Source: Anaerolineales bacterium UBA2200
Lineage (GTDB): Bacteria; Chloroflexota; Anaerolineae; UBA2200
NCBI GenBank assembly: GCA_002327925.1
Contig: DCVA01000024.1
Coordinates: forward strand, 1-64,000
Direction of reading: 5' to 3'
Length of the DNA stretch: 64,000 nt
In this document: piece after piece, positions 42,901-50,072 of the stretch
Position numbering within the stretch: position 1 is the first letter of the stretch
Layout of the letters: each line of letters opens with the position of its first letter
The notes under the pieces: generated by a model
Seen by the model: only the letters and a program-made list of their open reading frames with translations
What the model was told of the DNA's origin: nothing
Databases searched by the model: none
Made by a program: the position numbers and the translations under genes

Positions 42901-45900
42901 TACCGAGACCGCAGTACCGACCGCCACTTTTCCTCCCACAGAGACGCCCACACACACGCTTACCAGGACTCCTACCCGCTGGCCCACTGTGACGCCAACC
43001 TCGACTGCCACACCCGGCTGCCAGGAACTGCTTCGCAACCGCAGCTTCGAATCTGGCCTGTCCTTCTGGTTGCCGGGGACCACCGGATCGGCGGCCGCCC
43101 CACGCACTTCCATGACGGAGGCCCACGGTGGCGCGACCAGTGCCATGCTCGGCGCCACAGCCGGCAGCGCAGTCGGCAACTCGTGGGTCCGCCAGTTCTT
43201 CTTCCTGCCTGCCGATGCCACAGGGACCACCCTGACCTTCTGGTACCGTGTGTATTCCAGTGATGGCGATGTCAGTCGCGACTGGTTTGCCGCCTACGTG
43301 GTCGACCCGCTGGGCCAGCAGGCCCGTCAGATCCTGTCACGCACGGTCAGCACGACCGGCTGGACGCAGGCTAGCTATGACATCCGTGACTTTGTCGGTC
43401 AGCCTGTAGGCGTTGGCTTCTATCTCCACAACGATGGTCAGGCGGGCAACACCTGGGCCTACGTAGACGACGTATCCCTGTGCGTAGAGTCGATCGGGCC
43501 ATCTTCCCCGGCGCTGCCTGTCGAGATTCACTGGTTGCCTGGCGACCACGCAGACTATGCCCCCAATGGCCTGCCTGACCTGGGCCAGCTTCAGAGCAAC
43601 TGGCTGGCGCCAGGAACACAACAGTGGTCCCACGACGGGCCGCTGGCCTTAGCCGATGGCCTATGGTGGCTCGACTCACAGCAGGAGCCGGACCCAATTC
43701 CCCCGCCGGATGTCTCCGATCACTGCCGCCTGGTGGAGAGTTACGGCAGCTGGGACGACCATGCCGCGCAGAATGTAGCACCGCTGATTGATGATCTGGC
43801 TACACGCCTCAAGACTGATGCCAGTCACCCTGGCACGGACCTGGGCGACCTGCTGAGCGGTCTCAACACGTACCTGAGCGTCAAGGGCCTGGCTAGGGAC
43901 TACTCCATCACCTGGCATCGCTCACCATCATTTGACTGGGTAAGCGAAGAATCCAGACAGGACCGGCCGGTGCTTCTCCTGCTCGGCTTCTGGGAACTCC
44001 AGCCCGCCGGCTGGCGCAGGTTGGGAGGGCACTACGTCACAGTGTCCGGGGTGGCTCCGTACGACGAATGGATTGCCCTCAGCGATCCGTTTCGCAACGC
44101 CGCGGAGGCAGGGTGGGAAGGCCGTGTGCTTCCCGCCGTCACTCATGGTCACAGTGGCTCGGCTCCGGATATCGTCCACAACGATGCGGCCTACGTCTCG
44201 GGCGACCTGTACGGCATTGTGCGCGCGACAGCCGGATGGGGACCACAGGCATACGCCCGCACCGTAGGAGACATCGAGAACTTCCTCGGACTGAACTCTG
44301 CCTCATCTCTGGAGTCCTCCCGGGCCAGCACGTATCTCGGCGGCGAAATCCTGACACTCGTCGACTACGCCATCGTCCTGGCTCCCCAGTCGGAAGAGGT
44401 GATCCTCCAGATTTCTCCGGGCACCAATCACGTCCTGGCGGGACAGTCTTTCCTGGTGGACTTGGAGGCCGTGATTGGCCTGCAGAGTGCCAGCGCGGTG
44501 AGTGCCTACGTGGACTTTGACCCTGCACAGCTGCAGGTAGTCGACGAAGCCGGCAACCCTGTCTCGCAGATCATCGCCGGCACGGCGCTGTCTGCTGTGA
44601 CACTCAACAGCGTCGACAATGGCACTGGCCGCATCGGCTTCAGCGCCAGCGGCAACCCGGTTAGCGGCCGCCTGACCGTAGCCACGGTCCGGTTCAGAGC
44701 CCTGACCGCTACCCTCAGTAACGCCCTCTCCTGGGCAACGGAGGCACCGCGTCAGAGCGACGTCCGCCTGGGCAGCGTGTCAGTACTGAGCGGACTCCGC
44801 AACGGTACAGTTGAGGTGCAGCCATGCGCAGCGTTGAGCGGCCAGCTGGACTTGCAGGGCAGGCCGACACCACCGGACGCTTCCTGGAGCGTCCCCTTGC
44901 TACTGACCCTCAGCCGGCGTGGAGAGAGGGGCTCTGCGTATATGTTCGGCATCTCGACCAACACAGATGGCGAGTTCTACCTCGCGGGGGTGCTTGAACC
45001 CGGCAGCTACGGGGTGCGGCTCAAGAGCCTCCACAGCCTGCGCAATGTGCTATCCACGGTCCTGGGCAGCGGAGCCAACGCAAAGGACATGGGAACCTTG
45101 CTAGAGGGCGATGCGGTCAACGACAATAAGGTGGACAGTCGCGACGTCTCGTTGCTGACGGCTGCGTTTGGCAGTTCACAGGACCAGGCCGAGTTTGACC
45201 CTCGCGCCGATCTCAATGAGGACAACACCGTCAGTGACGCCGATGTAGAGCTGCTGCAGGCCAACCTGGGAAAGCGGGGGGACATCCTCGTGACTGCGGC
45301 AGTTCCAGACCGCCTCGCAACGGGACAGAGCGCAGGGATCGCCTCTGGTCCGGCATCTACACCACGGTGGGGGGCAATCGGAGGAGCAGCGGAGTTGCTC
45401 TTGGGCACTCAGTCGCTCTGCGCGGGCACTGTGTCCCTGCGCGTTCTGCCAGCCAGCCCTCAGGCGGACGTGGGACAGACTCTAGCCCTCGAAATCAGAG
45501 CTGAGTCTGGCCAGCAACCGGCGGATGTGGTCGAACTATACTTGGACTATGATCCAACACTGTTGCAGGTGGTGGACGCGGCTGGAGTGGCGACCAAGAC
45601 AATCGAGTCAGGCGATGCCCTGCCGAGGGTTTTCGCGAATCGCGTTGACGCTGTGTACGGCTGGGTGGACTATCTGGCCAGCTCCCTTGGTGCTACCCCA
45701 CCCAGTGGGGAGTTCATCGTCGCGCGTCTGCGAGTAAAGGTGCTCAAAGCCGAGACGGCCTGGGTGCGCTTCAGCTTTAGCGACTGGCGAACAACAGACG
45801 TCGCCTACCACGGCATGTCAGTTCTGGGTGTGGTTGAGGCTGCCCAGATTCGAGCGCTCAGTCAGCATCTGGCGTTTCTGCCCATGATGCTGAAGCGTCC

Positions 45901-45904
45901 TTAG
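39971..45904 (+). CDS. giant secreted multidomain protein, cohesin-dockerin-cohesin C-terminus (separated from its N-terminus by one TAG)
   Basis: 1977 residues from the first GTG after the break; the true frame is continuous with 39212-39940. Domains by nucleotide: rest of DUF11-1 (to 40240), Thr/Pro linker (40241-40480), DUF11-2 (40484-40818), PPC-like domain (40869-41226), DUF11-3 (41230-41560), linker (41578-41806), two related sandwich domains (41807-42153, 42445-42780) with linkers between and after, a CBM/MAM-like domain (43018-43486), a degenerate C39-like domain (43513-44385), cohesin-like (44396-44826), a carboxypeptidase-regulatory-like domain (44830-45080), a dockerin-like pair of calcium loops (45106-45290) and a second cohesin-like domain (45415-45850). 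It ends in LAFLPMMLKRP. Without the 39212 part it has no signal peptide, so as annotated it would not be exported. Confidence 0.75.
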   Translation: MWQGIVEIRDILPSRASFVSASLGGSFDGDRRVTWYLIGDQTDDIVRMFAATVVVNVNGTIPDGDQILNQAEIWWNGILHAHDDEYTTVLNPPTPRTGRTSTRTPTRTPTRTRTPTRTYTPSSTLTRTKTATQTPTRTRTPTPTATRTQTRTPTRTPTRTASPTRTATPSFYIIKAGEPNPVAPGDVFDYVISGNISIPEGSTAQIKNVLPEDVTYVGSDSMHVIGNLVQWDQYHSGSFSHYIRVKAKENLPHGYQIVNKAEVFYQGVEQAEASDITTVLWATATATSTRTPTATPTVVPDSWEPDNIGGWASTIAVNQGAQHHNFHVPNDEDWVRVNANIGDHYVFETNNLGSRSNTVLDLYMSDCDALIDNDNDGGPGLGSRIEWTCEETGPYYLRVHPNYATDTGAHSEYDLSATSTDTLSISLSAMDEPDPACTNAELHYVITLDVVCPEFSFIELKGKIPAGTTYVNSDGSPAGDEVTWWFSQSGTYVNHLTVRVNSDVPDGTQISNPITVFWNSHLVAVGLAHTTVGCAAPTPSPTATRTPTGTLKPTKTLVPTETQTSTLTPKPTEYRSPTPTRTRTATRTAIPTATATGTATQSPTPMASATPSQILTLDRVWVHDGRDNPQTTFCPGQTLGLAAEATNHTGDTLDTVWSFSVYNELHQRITSLTCENQPVQLEAQEQLRLYASKAIPADMAAGTYTVLGTVVCGGVMDFRRVTFEVVSVTPAPTTSPTWTVAPSRTPTRTLTRTPTVTPTATHSWTPTRTSIPTPTVTGPQQPTLQPSTTRTSTGPATSTMTRVPSPTATDTPTATPTATLAPASPLTVDRVVIRDSSGSVRSQFAPGEEVVFFIVATNHTGGTLLTLWSWETLGVLQQGIDALSFDGWSYNMRPGERVARWGATIPDDLPPGSYSFVGSVAYGAYSDSKLAQFGVLAAPVPTGTRTPTRQITPQVQPTRTATSTGTPPPPPTETAIPTETAVPTATFPPTETPTHTLTRTPTRWPTVTPTSTATPGCQELLRNRSFESGLSFWLPGTTGSAAAPRTSMTEAHGGATSAMLGATAGSAVGNSWVRQFFFLPADATGTTLTFWYRVYSSDGDVSRDWFAAYVVDPLGQQARQILSRTVSTTGWTQASYDIRDFVGQPVGVGFYLHNDGQAGNTWAYVDDVSLCVESIGPSSPALPVEIHWLPGDHADYAPNGLPDLGQLQSNWLAPGTQQWSHDGPLALADGLWWLDSQQEPDPIPPPDVSDHCRLVESYGSWDDHAAQNVAPLIDDLATRLKTDASHPGTDLGDLLSGLNTYLSVKGLARDYSITWHRSPSFDWVSEESRQDRPVLLLLGFWELQPAGWRRLGGHYVTVSGVAPYDEWIALSDPFRNAAEAGWEGRVLPAVTHGHSGSAPDIVHNDAAYVSGDLYGIVRATAGWGPQAYARTVGDIENFLGLNSASSLESSRASTYLGGEILTLVDYAIVLAPQSEEVILQISPGTNHVLAGQSFLVDLEAVIGLQSASAVSAYVDFDPAQLQVVDEAGNPVSQIIAGTALSAVTLNSVDNGTGRIGFSASGNPVSGRLTVATVRFRALTATLSNALSWATEAPRQSDVRLGSVSVLSGLRNGTVEVQPCAALSGQLDLQGRPTPPDASWSVPLLLTLSRRGERGSAYMFGISTNTDGEFYLAGVLEPGSYGVRLKSLHSLRNVLSTVLGSGANAKDMGTLLEGDAVNDNKVDSRDVSLLTAAFGSSQDQAEFDPRADLNEDNTVSDADVELLQANLGKRGDILVTAAVPDRLATGQSAGIASGPASTPRWGAIGGAAELLLGTQSLCAGTVSLRVLPASPQADVGQTLALEIRAESGQQPADVVELYLDYDPTLLQVVDAAGVATKTIESGDALPRVFANRVDAVYGWVDYLASSLGATPPSGEFIVARLRVKVLKAETAWVRFSFSDWRTTDVAYHGMSVLGVVEAAQIRALSQHLAFLPMMLKRP
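40241..40480 (+). repeat. Thr/Pro/Arg-rich linker-coding repeat
   Basis: Degenerate tandem repeat of roughly 6-12 bases encoding TPTRTPTRTRTPT-type sequence. Similar linkers lie at 41578-41806, 42154-42444 and 42784-43017. They are flexible spacers between surface domains and potential glycosylation sites; the DNA repeat is imperfect. Confidence 0.8.
41578..41806 (+). repeat. second Thr/Pro-rich linker-coding repeat
   Basis: Encodes TPSPTATRTPTGTLKPTKT-like sequence between DUF11-3 and the first of the paired sandwich domains. Confidence 0.75.
42154..43017 (+). repeat. third and fourth Thr/Pro-rich linker-coding repeats around a sandwich domain
   Basis: Two low-complexity tracts (42154-42444 and 42784-43017) flank a folded domain (42445-42780). 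They contain TPTRTLTRTPTVTPT-like units. Confidence 0.7.
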
Positions 45905-45926
45905 AGCCCGCCGCTCCTGTAAGTAC

Positions 45927-45963
45927 CGGAGATATCCCGCACGCTACGTGCGGGATATCTCCG
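45927..45963. terminator. 17-bp hairpin shared by the giant-protein gene and ppa
   Basis: A perfect 17-bp stem (45927-45943 with 45947-45963). Its 3-base loop (45944-45946) is the ppa stop codon on the minus strand, so the last five ppa codons form one arm. It lies 22 bases after the giant-protein stop and can serve both convergent transcripts, though neither side has a strong T run. Confidence 0.6.
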
Positions 45964-46504
45964 TCTGGGGGTACAGTCGCCTGTAGTTCTCGCAAGCCTG
46001 CATGATCACCGCGCGGGCCGCTTCCGCATCCTCCCAGTCCAGCGCCTGCACGTGGATGCCCTCCAGTTGCTTGTACGTCTCGAAAAAGTGGCTGACCTCG
46101 GCCAGGAAGTGTTTGGGCACGTCCGTGATCGAGTCGTACTGGCCAAAGAGAGGGTCGCTGGACGGCACGGCCAGGATCTTCTCATCGCCTTCTTTGTTGT
46201 CCAACATGTGGAACACCCCGATGGGCCGGACCTCTATCACGCAACCGGGGAAGGTTGGCTCGGTCACCATTGTCAGGATGTCCAGTGGGTCTCCGTCGTC
46301 CGCGCACGTACGAGGGATAAAGCCATAGTCACCCGGGTAGTGCATGGGGCTGAACAGTACGCGGCTGAGATGAATCACTCCCAGCTTCTTGTTGTATTCG
46401 TACTTGTTGCGGTGCCCGCGAGGGATTTCAACAACCTCGTAGACCGTATCGGGCGCGTGCTCCCCCGTAGGAAGATCGTGCCACAGGTCCGCCTTGATCA
46501 TCAT
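45944..46504 (-). CDS. ppa: inorganic pyrophosphatase
   Basis: 186 residues, family I soluble pyrophosphatase. EIPRGHRNKYEYNKKLG binds phosphate, and YPGDYGFIPRTCADDGDPLDILTM contains the metal aspartates. It hydrolyses PPi released by the two acyl-CoA ligases and other AMP-forming reactions. It is downstream of a ferredoxin-EtfA gene on the same strand (93-base gap). AAGGAGG precedes a double ATG. Confidence 0.93.
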   Translation of the reverse strand: MMIKADLWHDLPTGEHAPDTVYEVVEIPRGHRNKYEYNKKLGVIHLSRVLFSPMHYPGDYGFIPRTCADDGDPLDILTMVTEPTFPGCVIEVRPIGVFHMLDNKEGDEKILAVPSSDPLFGQYDSITDVPKHFLAEVSHFFETYKQLEGIHVQALDWEDAEAARAVIMQACENYRRLYPQTEISRT

Positions 46505-46597
46505 CCAGCCTCCTTGCCGAGTTTGTCCCCCGCTTCGTTGGGACGGAGCGCCAGTACTGCCTCGTGTCCGCGAGACCCGGGGTCGGTCAAGCCATTC

Positions 46598-47794
46598 CTA
46601 TTTGTGCAGCTTCTTTCGGAACTGGGCAGTCAACGCCGGCACAATCTGGAAAAGGTCGCCCACTATGCCATAGTTGGCCATGGTGAAAATGGGAGCCTCG
46701 GGATCCTTGTTAATGGCCACGATCACCTTGGCCGTGCCCATACCGGCCAGGTGCTGAACGGCGCCTGAAATGCCGCAGGCGATGTAAAGATCCGGCCGAA
46801 CAGTGCGACCTGTCTGCCCCACCTGATGTGCATAGGGGATCCACCCGGCGTCGACCGCCGCTCGCGATGAACCCACTGCCCCACCGAGCACGTCCGCCAA
46901 CTCGCGAATGGGGCCAAAACCGTCTTGCCCCCCGACTCCGCGACCGCCGGACACAATGATCTTGGCGTCTGCCAGGTTGACCTCGCCCTGTTCCGTAATG
47001 AACTCGAGCACCTTGCTGGCAATCTGCCCCTCGTTCATGCTGGCAGAGACAGCAACAATCTGCCCCTGGCGGCTCTTGTCCGCGGTCGGCATTTCGAAAA
47101 CGCGATGACGCACGGTCGACATTTGCGGGCGATAATTCGGACAGATGATGGTCGCCATAATGTTGCCGCCAAAGGCCGGGCGTGTCTGTCGCAGGAGATT
47201 GGATTGTTGGTCGATCTCGAGCCCCGTGCAATCGGCAGTCAGGCCTGTGTACAGCTCCGTGGCAACTGACCCGGCCAGGTCGCGCCCACGTGAGCTGGCG
47301 CCCAGTAGAAAGATCTCCGGCTTGTACTGGCGCACGAGACTGACCAGGGCGTTCGCATAGGGCTGGGTGCGGTATACGGCCAACGTCGGGTCGTCGACCC
47401 AGAAGACCCGGTCGGCCCCGTAGAAGATCGCTTCCTTGGCGATGGGCTCGACCTGATGCCCTAGCAGGCAGGCGGTGAGCGTCGTCTTGCGCTGATCAGC
47501 GAGCTTGCGCCCCTGGCCCAGCATCTCCCAGGAAATACTGGATGCCTGACCCTGAAACTGCTCTACCCAGGTCCACACGCCCTGATAGGCTTCCAGTCCT
47601 TCTTCCTTCGCCTGAGGACGCTCCGGCAGCTTGAGCGCCTCGACCGGGCAGACGTCCAGGCAAGCACCACAAGCAGTACACTGGTCATTGACCGTGGCAA
47701 TGTCGTCGATCAGCTTGAGTGCTCCGAACGGGCACACGTCCACACAGGCACCACAGCCGATACATTCCTCGCGGTTGATCTCCAAGAGTGCCAT
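46598..47794 (-). CDS. etfA: second ETF alpha subunit with N-terminal 2x[4Fe-4S] ferredoxin domain
   Basis: 398 residues, paralogous to the protein at 14165-15367. Ferredoxin cysteines are C11, C14, C17, C21 and C39, C42, C45, C49. The EtfA part has [78 protein letters not shown] and INKDPEAPIF. It is coupled to etfB (11-base gap) and the acyl-CoA dehydrogenase upstream, the classical bcd-etfB-etfA order. GGGGAGGG precedes the ATG. Confidence 0.9.
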   Translation of the reverse strand: MALLEINREECIGCGACVDVCPFGALKLIDDIATVNDQCTACGACLDVCPVEALKLPERPQAKEEGLEAYQGVWTWVEQFQGQASSISWEMLGQGRKLADQRKTTLTACLLGHQVEPIAKEAIFYGADRVFWVDDPTLAVYRTQPYANALVSLVRQYKPEIFLLGASSRGRDLAGSVATELYTGLTADCTGLEIDQQSNLLRQTRPAFGGNIMATIICPNYRPQMSTVRHRVFEMPTADKSRQGQIVAVSASMNEGQIASKVLEFITEQGEVNLADAKIIVSGGRGVGGQDGFGPIRELADVLGGAVGSSRAAVDAGWIPYAHQVGQTGRTVRPDLYIACGISGAVQHLAGMGTAKVIVAINKDPEAPIFTMANYGIVGDLFQIVPALTAQFRKKLHK

Positions 47795-47805
47795 GCATCC
47801 CTCCC

Positions 47806-48606
47806 CTAGATGACCTTCTCGGCCAGGAGCCTGTCTGCCAGGGCAGCCGCAGCCTCGTCGACCGTTTCTGCCTGGATCAACACTACCGTTCCTTCTCGCT
47901 TGGGCGGGCTGAACACCTTGACCACCTGCGTGGGGCTACCCTTCAGGCCAAGCTTGCCCGCATCCGTCTCGGGCAGGTCAGCCGCGCCCCACACCGGAAT
48001 GTCCAGTTTGGTGGCTCGGCGAATGCCGAGGAACGTCGGATAGCGCGGCTGATTGATATCCTTGACCACGGTGAGCAGCGCCGGAAGCTGAGCCTCCACC
48101 ACTTCACGCCCTTCCTCCAGGAGGCGCTCTACGACAAGGGCACGCGACTGAGGATCGAGTTTGAGGATCTTGAACACATAGGTCAACTGCGTGATGCCAA
48201 GCTGCCGCGCAATGCCGGGCCCTACCTGTCCCGTATCCCCGTCTATGGCCTGTTTTCCGCACAGGATTACGTCAAACTGACCCAGCTTCCTGATTGCCTG
48301 CGAGAGGGTATATGCTGTAGCCCAGGTGTCTGAACCGGCGAAGGCCCGATCTGACAGCAGAACGGCTTCATCGGCACCCATGGCCACAGCTTCTTTGAGC
48401 GCCTCCTTGGCCTGGGGAGGCCCCATCGACACCACAGTGACCTTTCCGCCGAACTGCTCCTTCAGGCGAAGGCCTTCCTCAATGGCGTACATATCAAAGG
48501 GGTTGACAATCGAGGGCACGCCTTCGCGAATGAGGGTACCGGTTTCGGGGTTGATCTTGACTTCCGTGGTGTCCGGCACCTGTTTGATGCAGACGATGAT
48601 GTTCAA
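47806..48606 (-). CDS. etfB: second ETF beta subunit, TTG start
   Basis: About 266 residues. CIKQVPDTTEVKINPETGTL and GKQAIDGDTGQVGP match the anaerobic EtfB type, as in the first copy. I place the start at a TTG (48604-48606) because AAGGAGG lies eight bases before it and the family N-terminus begins there (NIIVCIKQ). An ATG at 48642 would add 12 unrelated residues and has no ribosome site. Confidence 0.87.
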   Translation of the reverse strand: MNIIVCIKQVPDTTEVKINPETGTLIREGVPSIVNPFDMYAIEEGLRLKEQFGGKVTVVSMGPPQAKEALKEAVAMGADEAVLLSDRAFAGSDTWATAYTLSQAIRKLGQFDVILCGKQAIDGDTGQVGPGIARQLGITQLTYVFKILKLDPQSRALVVERLLEEGREVVEAQLPALLTVVKDINQPRYPTFLGIRRATKLDIPVWGAADLPETDAGKLGLKGSPTQVVKVFSPPKREGTVVLIQAETVDEAAAALADRLLAEKVI

Positions 48607-48681
48607 CGGATAGACCTCCTTGTCTGTTGGTGGCGAGTGCATCGAACCTTGCGGCGTGAACTGAGACGGATTATACCCGAA

Positions 48682-49902
48682 TCAGGATTCCTTCTGCCAC
48701 TCCACGGGATCGTACTTGGGCAGCTCGCAGCGCAGGGGTTTGTCCTGGCGATATCCAAGCGCATAGGAGGCCTGCATCAACTGGTGTATCTCCCGGCTGC
48801 CCTCATAAATGACCGCCCCGCGCGAGTTCCTCAGGTAACGTTCAACGTCGTACTCGTCCGAGTACCCGTAGGCGCCATGAATTTCTACTGCATCATTCGC
48901 CGATTCGAACGCCGCATCGCAGTTGACCCATTTGGCCAGCCCTGTTTCGCGGGTATTGCGCCTGCCCTCGTTCTTGAGCCAGCCTGCCTGGTAGACCAGT
49001 AGCCGGCCTGCGTCCAGCCGCGCAACCATTTTGGCGATCATCTGCTGCACCAACTGGTGCTTGCCAATGGCCACACCAAAGCTCTGCCGATCATTTGCAT
49101 AACGTACCGATGCATCCAGAGACGCCTGAATCAGTCCAACTGCCCCGGCAGCCACTGTGTAGCGACCGCCGTCCAGGGCAGACATGGCAATCTTGAAACC
49201 TTCCCCCTCCTGCCCCAGCAGGTTAGCTTCAGGCACGATGCACTCTGTGAGGGTAATGCTCCCGGTGTTTCCGGCGCGCACCCCGAGCTTGCCATGGATG
49301 CTGCCCGTAGTGATCCCGGAAAAGCCGCGCTCGACGATGAAAGCAGACATACCACTGTGATCGCGCTTGCGCTTCTTCTCCATGTCCGACCAGGCGATCA
49401 GCAGAAAGTTGTCAGCCACGTCCGCCAGCGAAATCCACATCTTTTCGCCATTGAGGATCCAGTGGTCGCCCTCTTTGCGAGCTGTGGTCTGGATGCCAGC
49501 CACGTCTGAGCCGGCGTTGGGCTCCGTGAGGCCGTAGGTCGCGATCTTCTGGCCTGAGGCCTGGGGGACCAGGTACTTGAGTCTTTGTTCTTCAGTCGCC
49601 CACTGCAGCAGAGACAGGCTGTTCAGCCCGACATGCACCGACATGGCCACTCGCGCCGACGTGTCGATTCGTTCCAGCTCCTCACAGGCGATGGCAAGCG
49701 ATATATAGTCCATACCCGCGCCACCGTAGCGGACCGGAATGCAAATGCCCAGAATGCCCTGCTGCCCAAGCTTGCTGAGAATCGCACGGTCGTATTCATG
49801 CTTGCGATCAAGCTCCTTGATTTTGGGAGCGATCTCTTTCTCGGCAAACTCGCGCACCATCTTGCGCACCATCTGGTGCTCTTCGGTCAAGCCCAAGTCC
49901 AT
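48682..49902 (-). CDS. second acyl-CoA dehydrogenase
   Basis: 406 residues. YGLTEPNAGSDVAGIQT, WISLADVADNFLL and the C-terminal IHGAYGYSDEYDVERYLRNSRGAVIYEGSREIHQ, with the catalytic glutamate in YEGSRE, identify the family. The substrate is unknown; its paralogue is at 18262-19434. ATG 49902 is preceded by AAAGGAGGGG. The longer reading to 50058 would run across the promoter at 49964-49991 and is rejected. Confidence 0.9.
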   Translation of the reverse strand: MDLGLTEEHQMVRKMVREFAEKEIAPKIKELDRKHEYDRAILSKLGQQGILGICIPVRYGGAGMDYISLAIACEELERIDTSARVAMSVHVGLNSLSLLQWATEEQRLKYLVPQASGQKIATYGLTEPNAGSDVAGIQTTARKEGDHWILNGEKMWISLADVADNFLLIAWSDMEKKRKRDHSGMSAFIVERGFSGITTGSIHGKLGVRAGNTGSITLTECIVPEANLLGQEGEGFKIAMSALDGGRYTVAAGAVGLIQASLDASVRYANDRQSFGVAIGKHQLVQQMIAKMVARLDAGRLLVYQAGWLKNEGRRNTRETGLAKWVNCDAAFESANDAVEIHGAYGYSDEYDVERYLRNSRGAVIYEGSREIHQLMQASYALGYRQDKPLRCELPKYDPVEWQKES

Positions 49903-49963
49903 ATCCCCTCCTTTGGGAGTCCCTGCGTTGATCGCATGGGAGACCTCTCTGCGCGACGGAGCG

Positions 49964-49991
49964 ATTATACCACAGGGGCAGGGGCGGGCAA
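49964..49991 (-). promoter_or_regulatory. sigma70-type promoter for the second acyl-CoA dehydrogenase-etfBA operon
   Basis: On the minus strand TTGCCC (49986-49991), a 16-base spacer and perfect TATAAT (49964-49969), about 60 bases before the ATG. Confidence 0.6.
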
Positions 49992-50036
49992 ACAGATCCT
50001 GCGTCGGCACGCGTTTCCCCACGTCGCAGAAGCAGC

Positions 50037-50042
50037 TATAAT
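50037..50042 (+). promoter_or_regulatory. probable -10 box for the UlaG-like gene
   Basis: Perfect TATAAT 30 bases before the ATG at 50073. The -35 region is poor (TTTCCC at 17-base spacing). Confidence 0.4.
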
Positions 50043-50072
50043 GGGCCGATAAGCTCAAGGGAGGTGGTTATC

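Noticed and set aside
40241..43017. CRISPR array or satellite repeat in the Thr/Pro-coding region
   Set aside because: The repeats are short, degenerate, in frame and encode protein linkers. There are no regular spacers.
44396..45850. Cellulosome scaffoldin
   Set aside because: Cohesin- and dockerin-like domains are present, but no glycoside hydrolase or other dockerin-bearing enzyme lies in the window.
48607..48642. Upstream ATG for the second etfB
   Set aside because: It lacks a ribosome site and adds residues outside the family. The TTG at 48604-48606 has AAGGAGG at good spacing.
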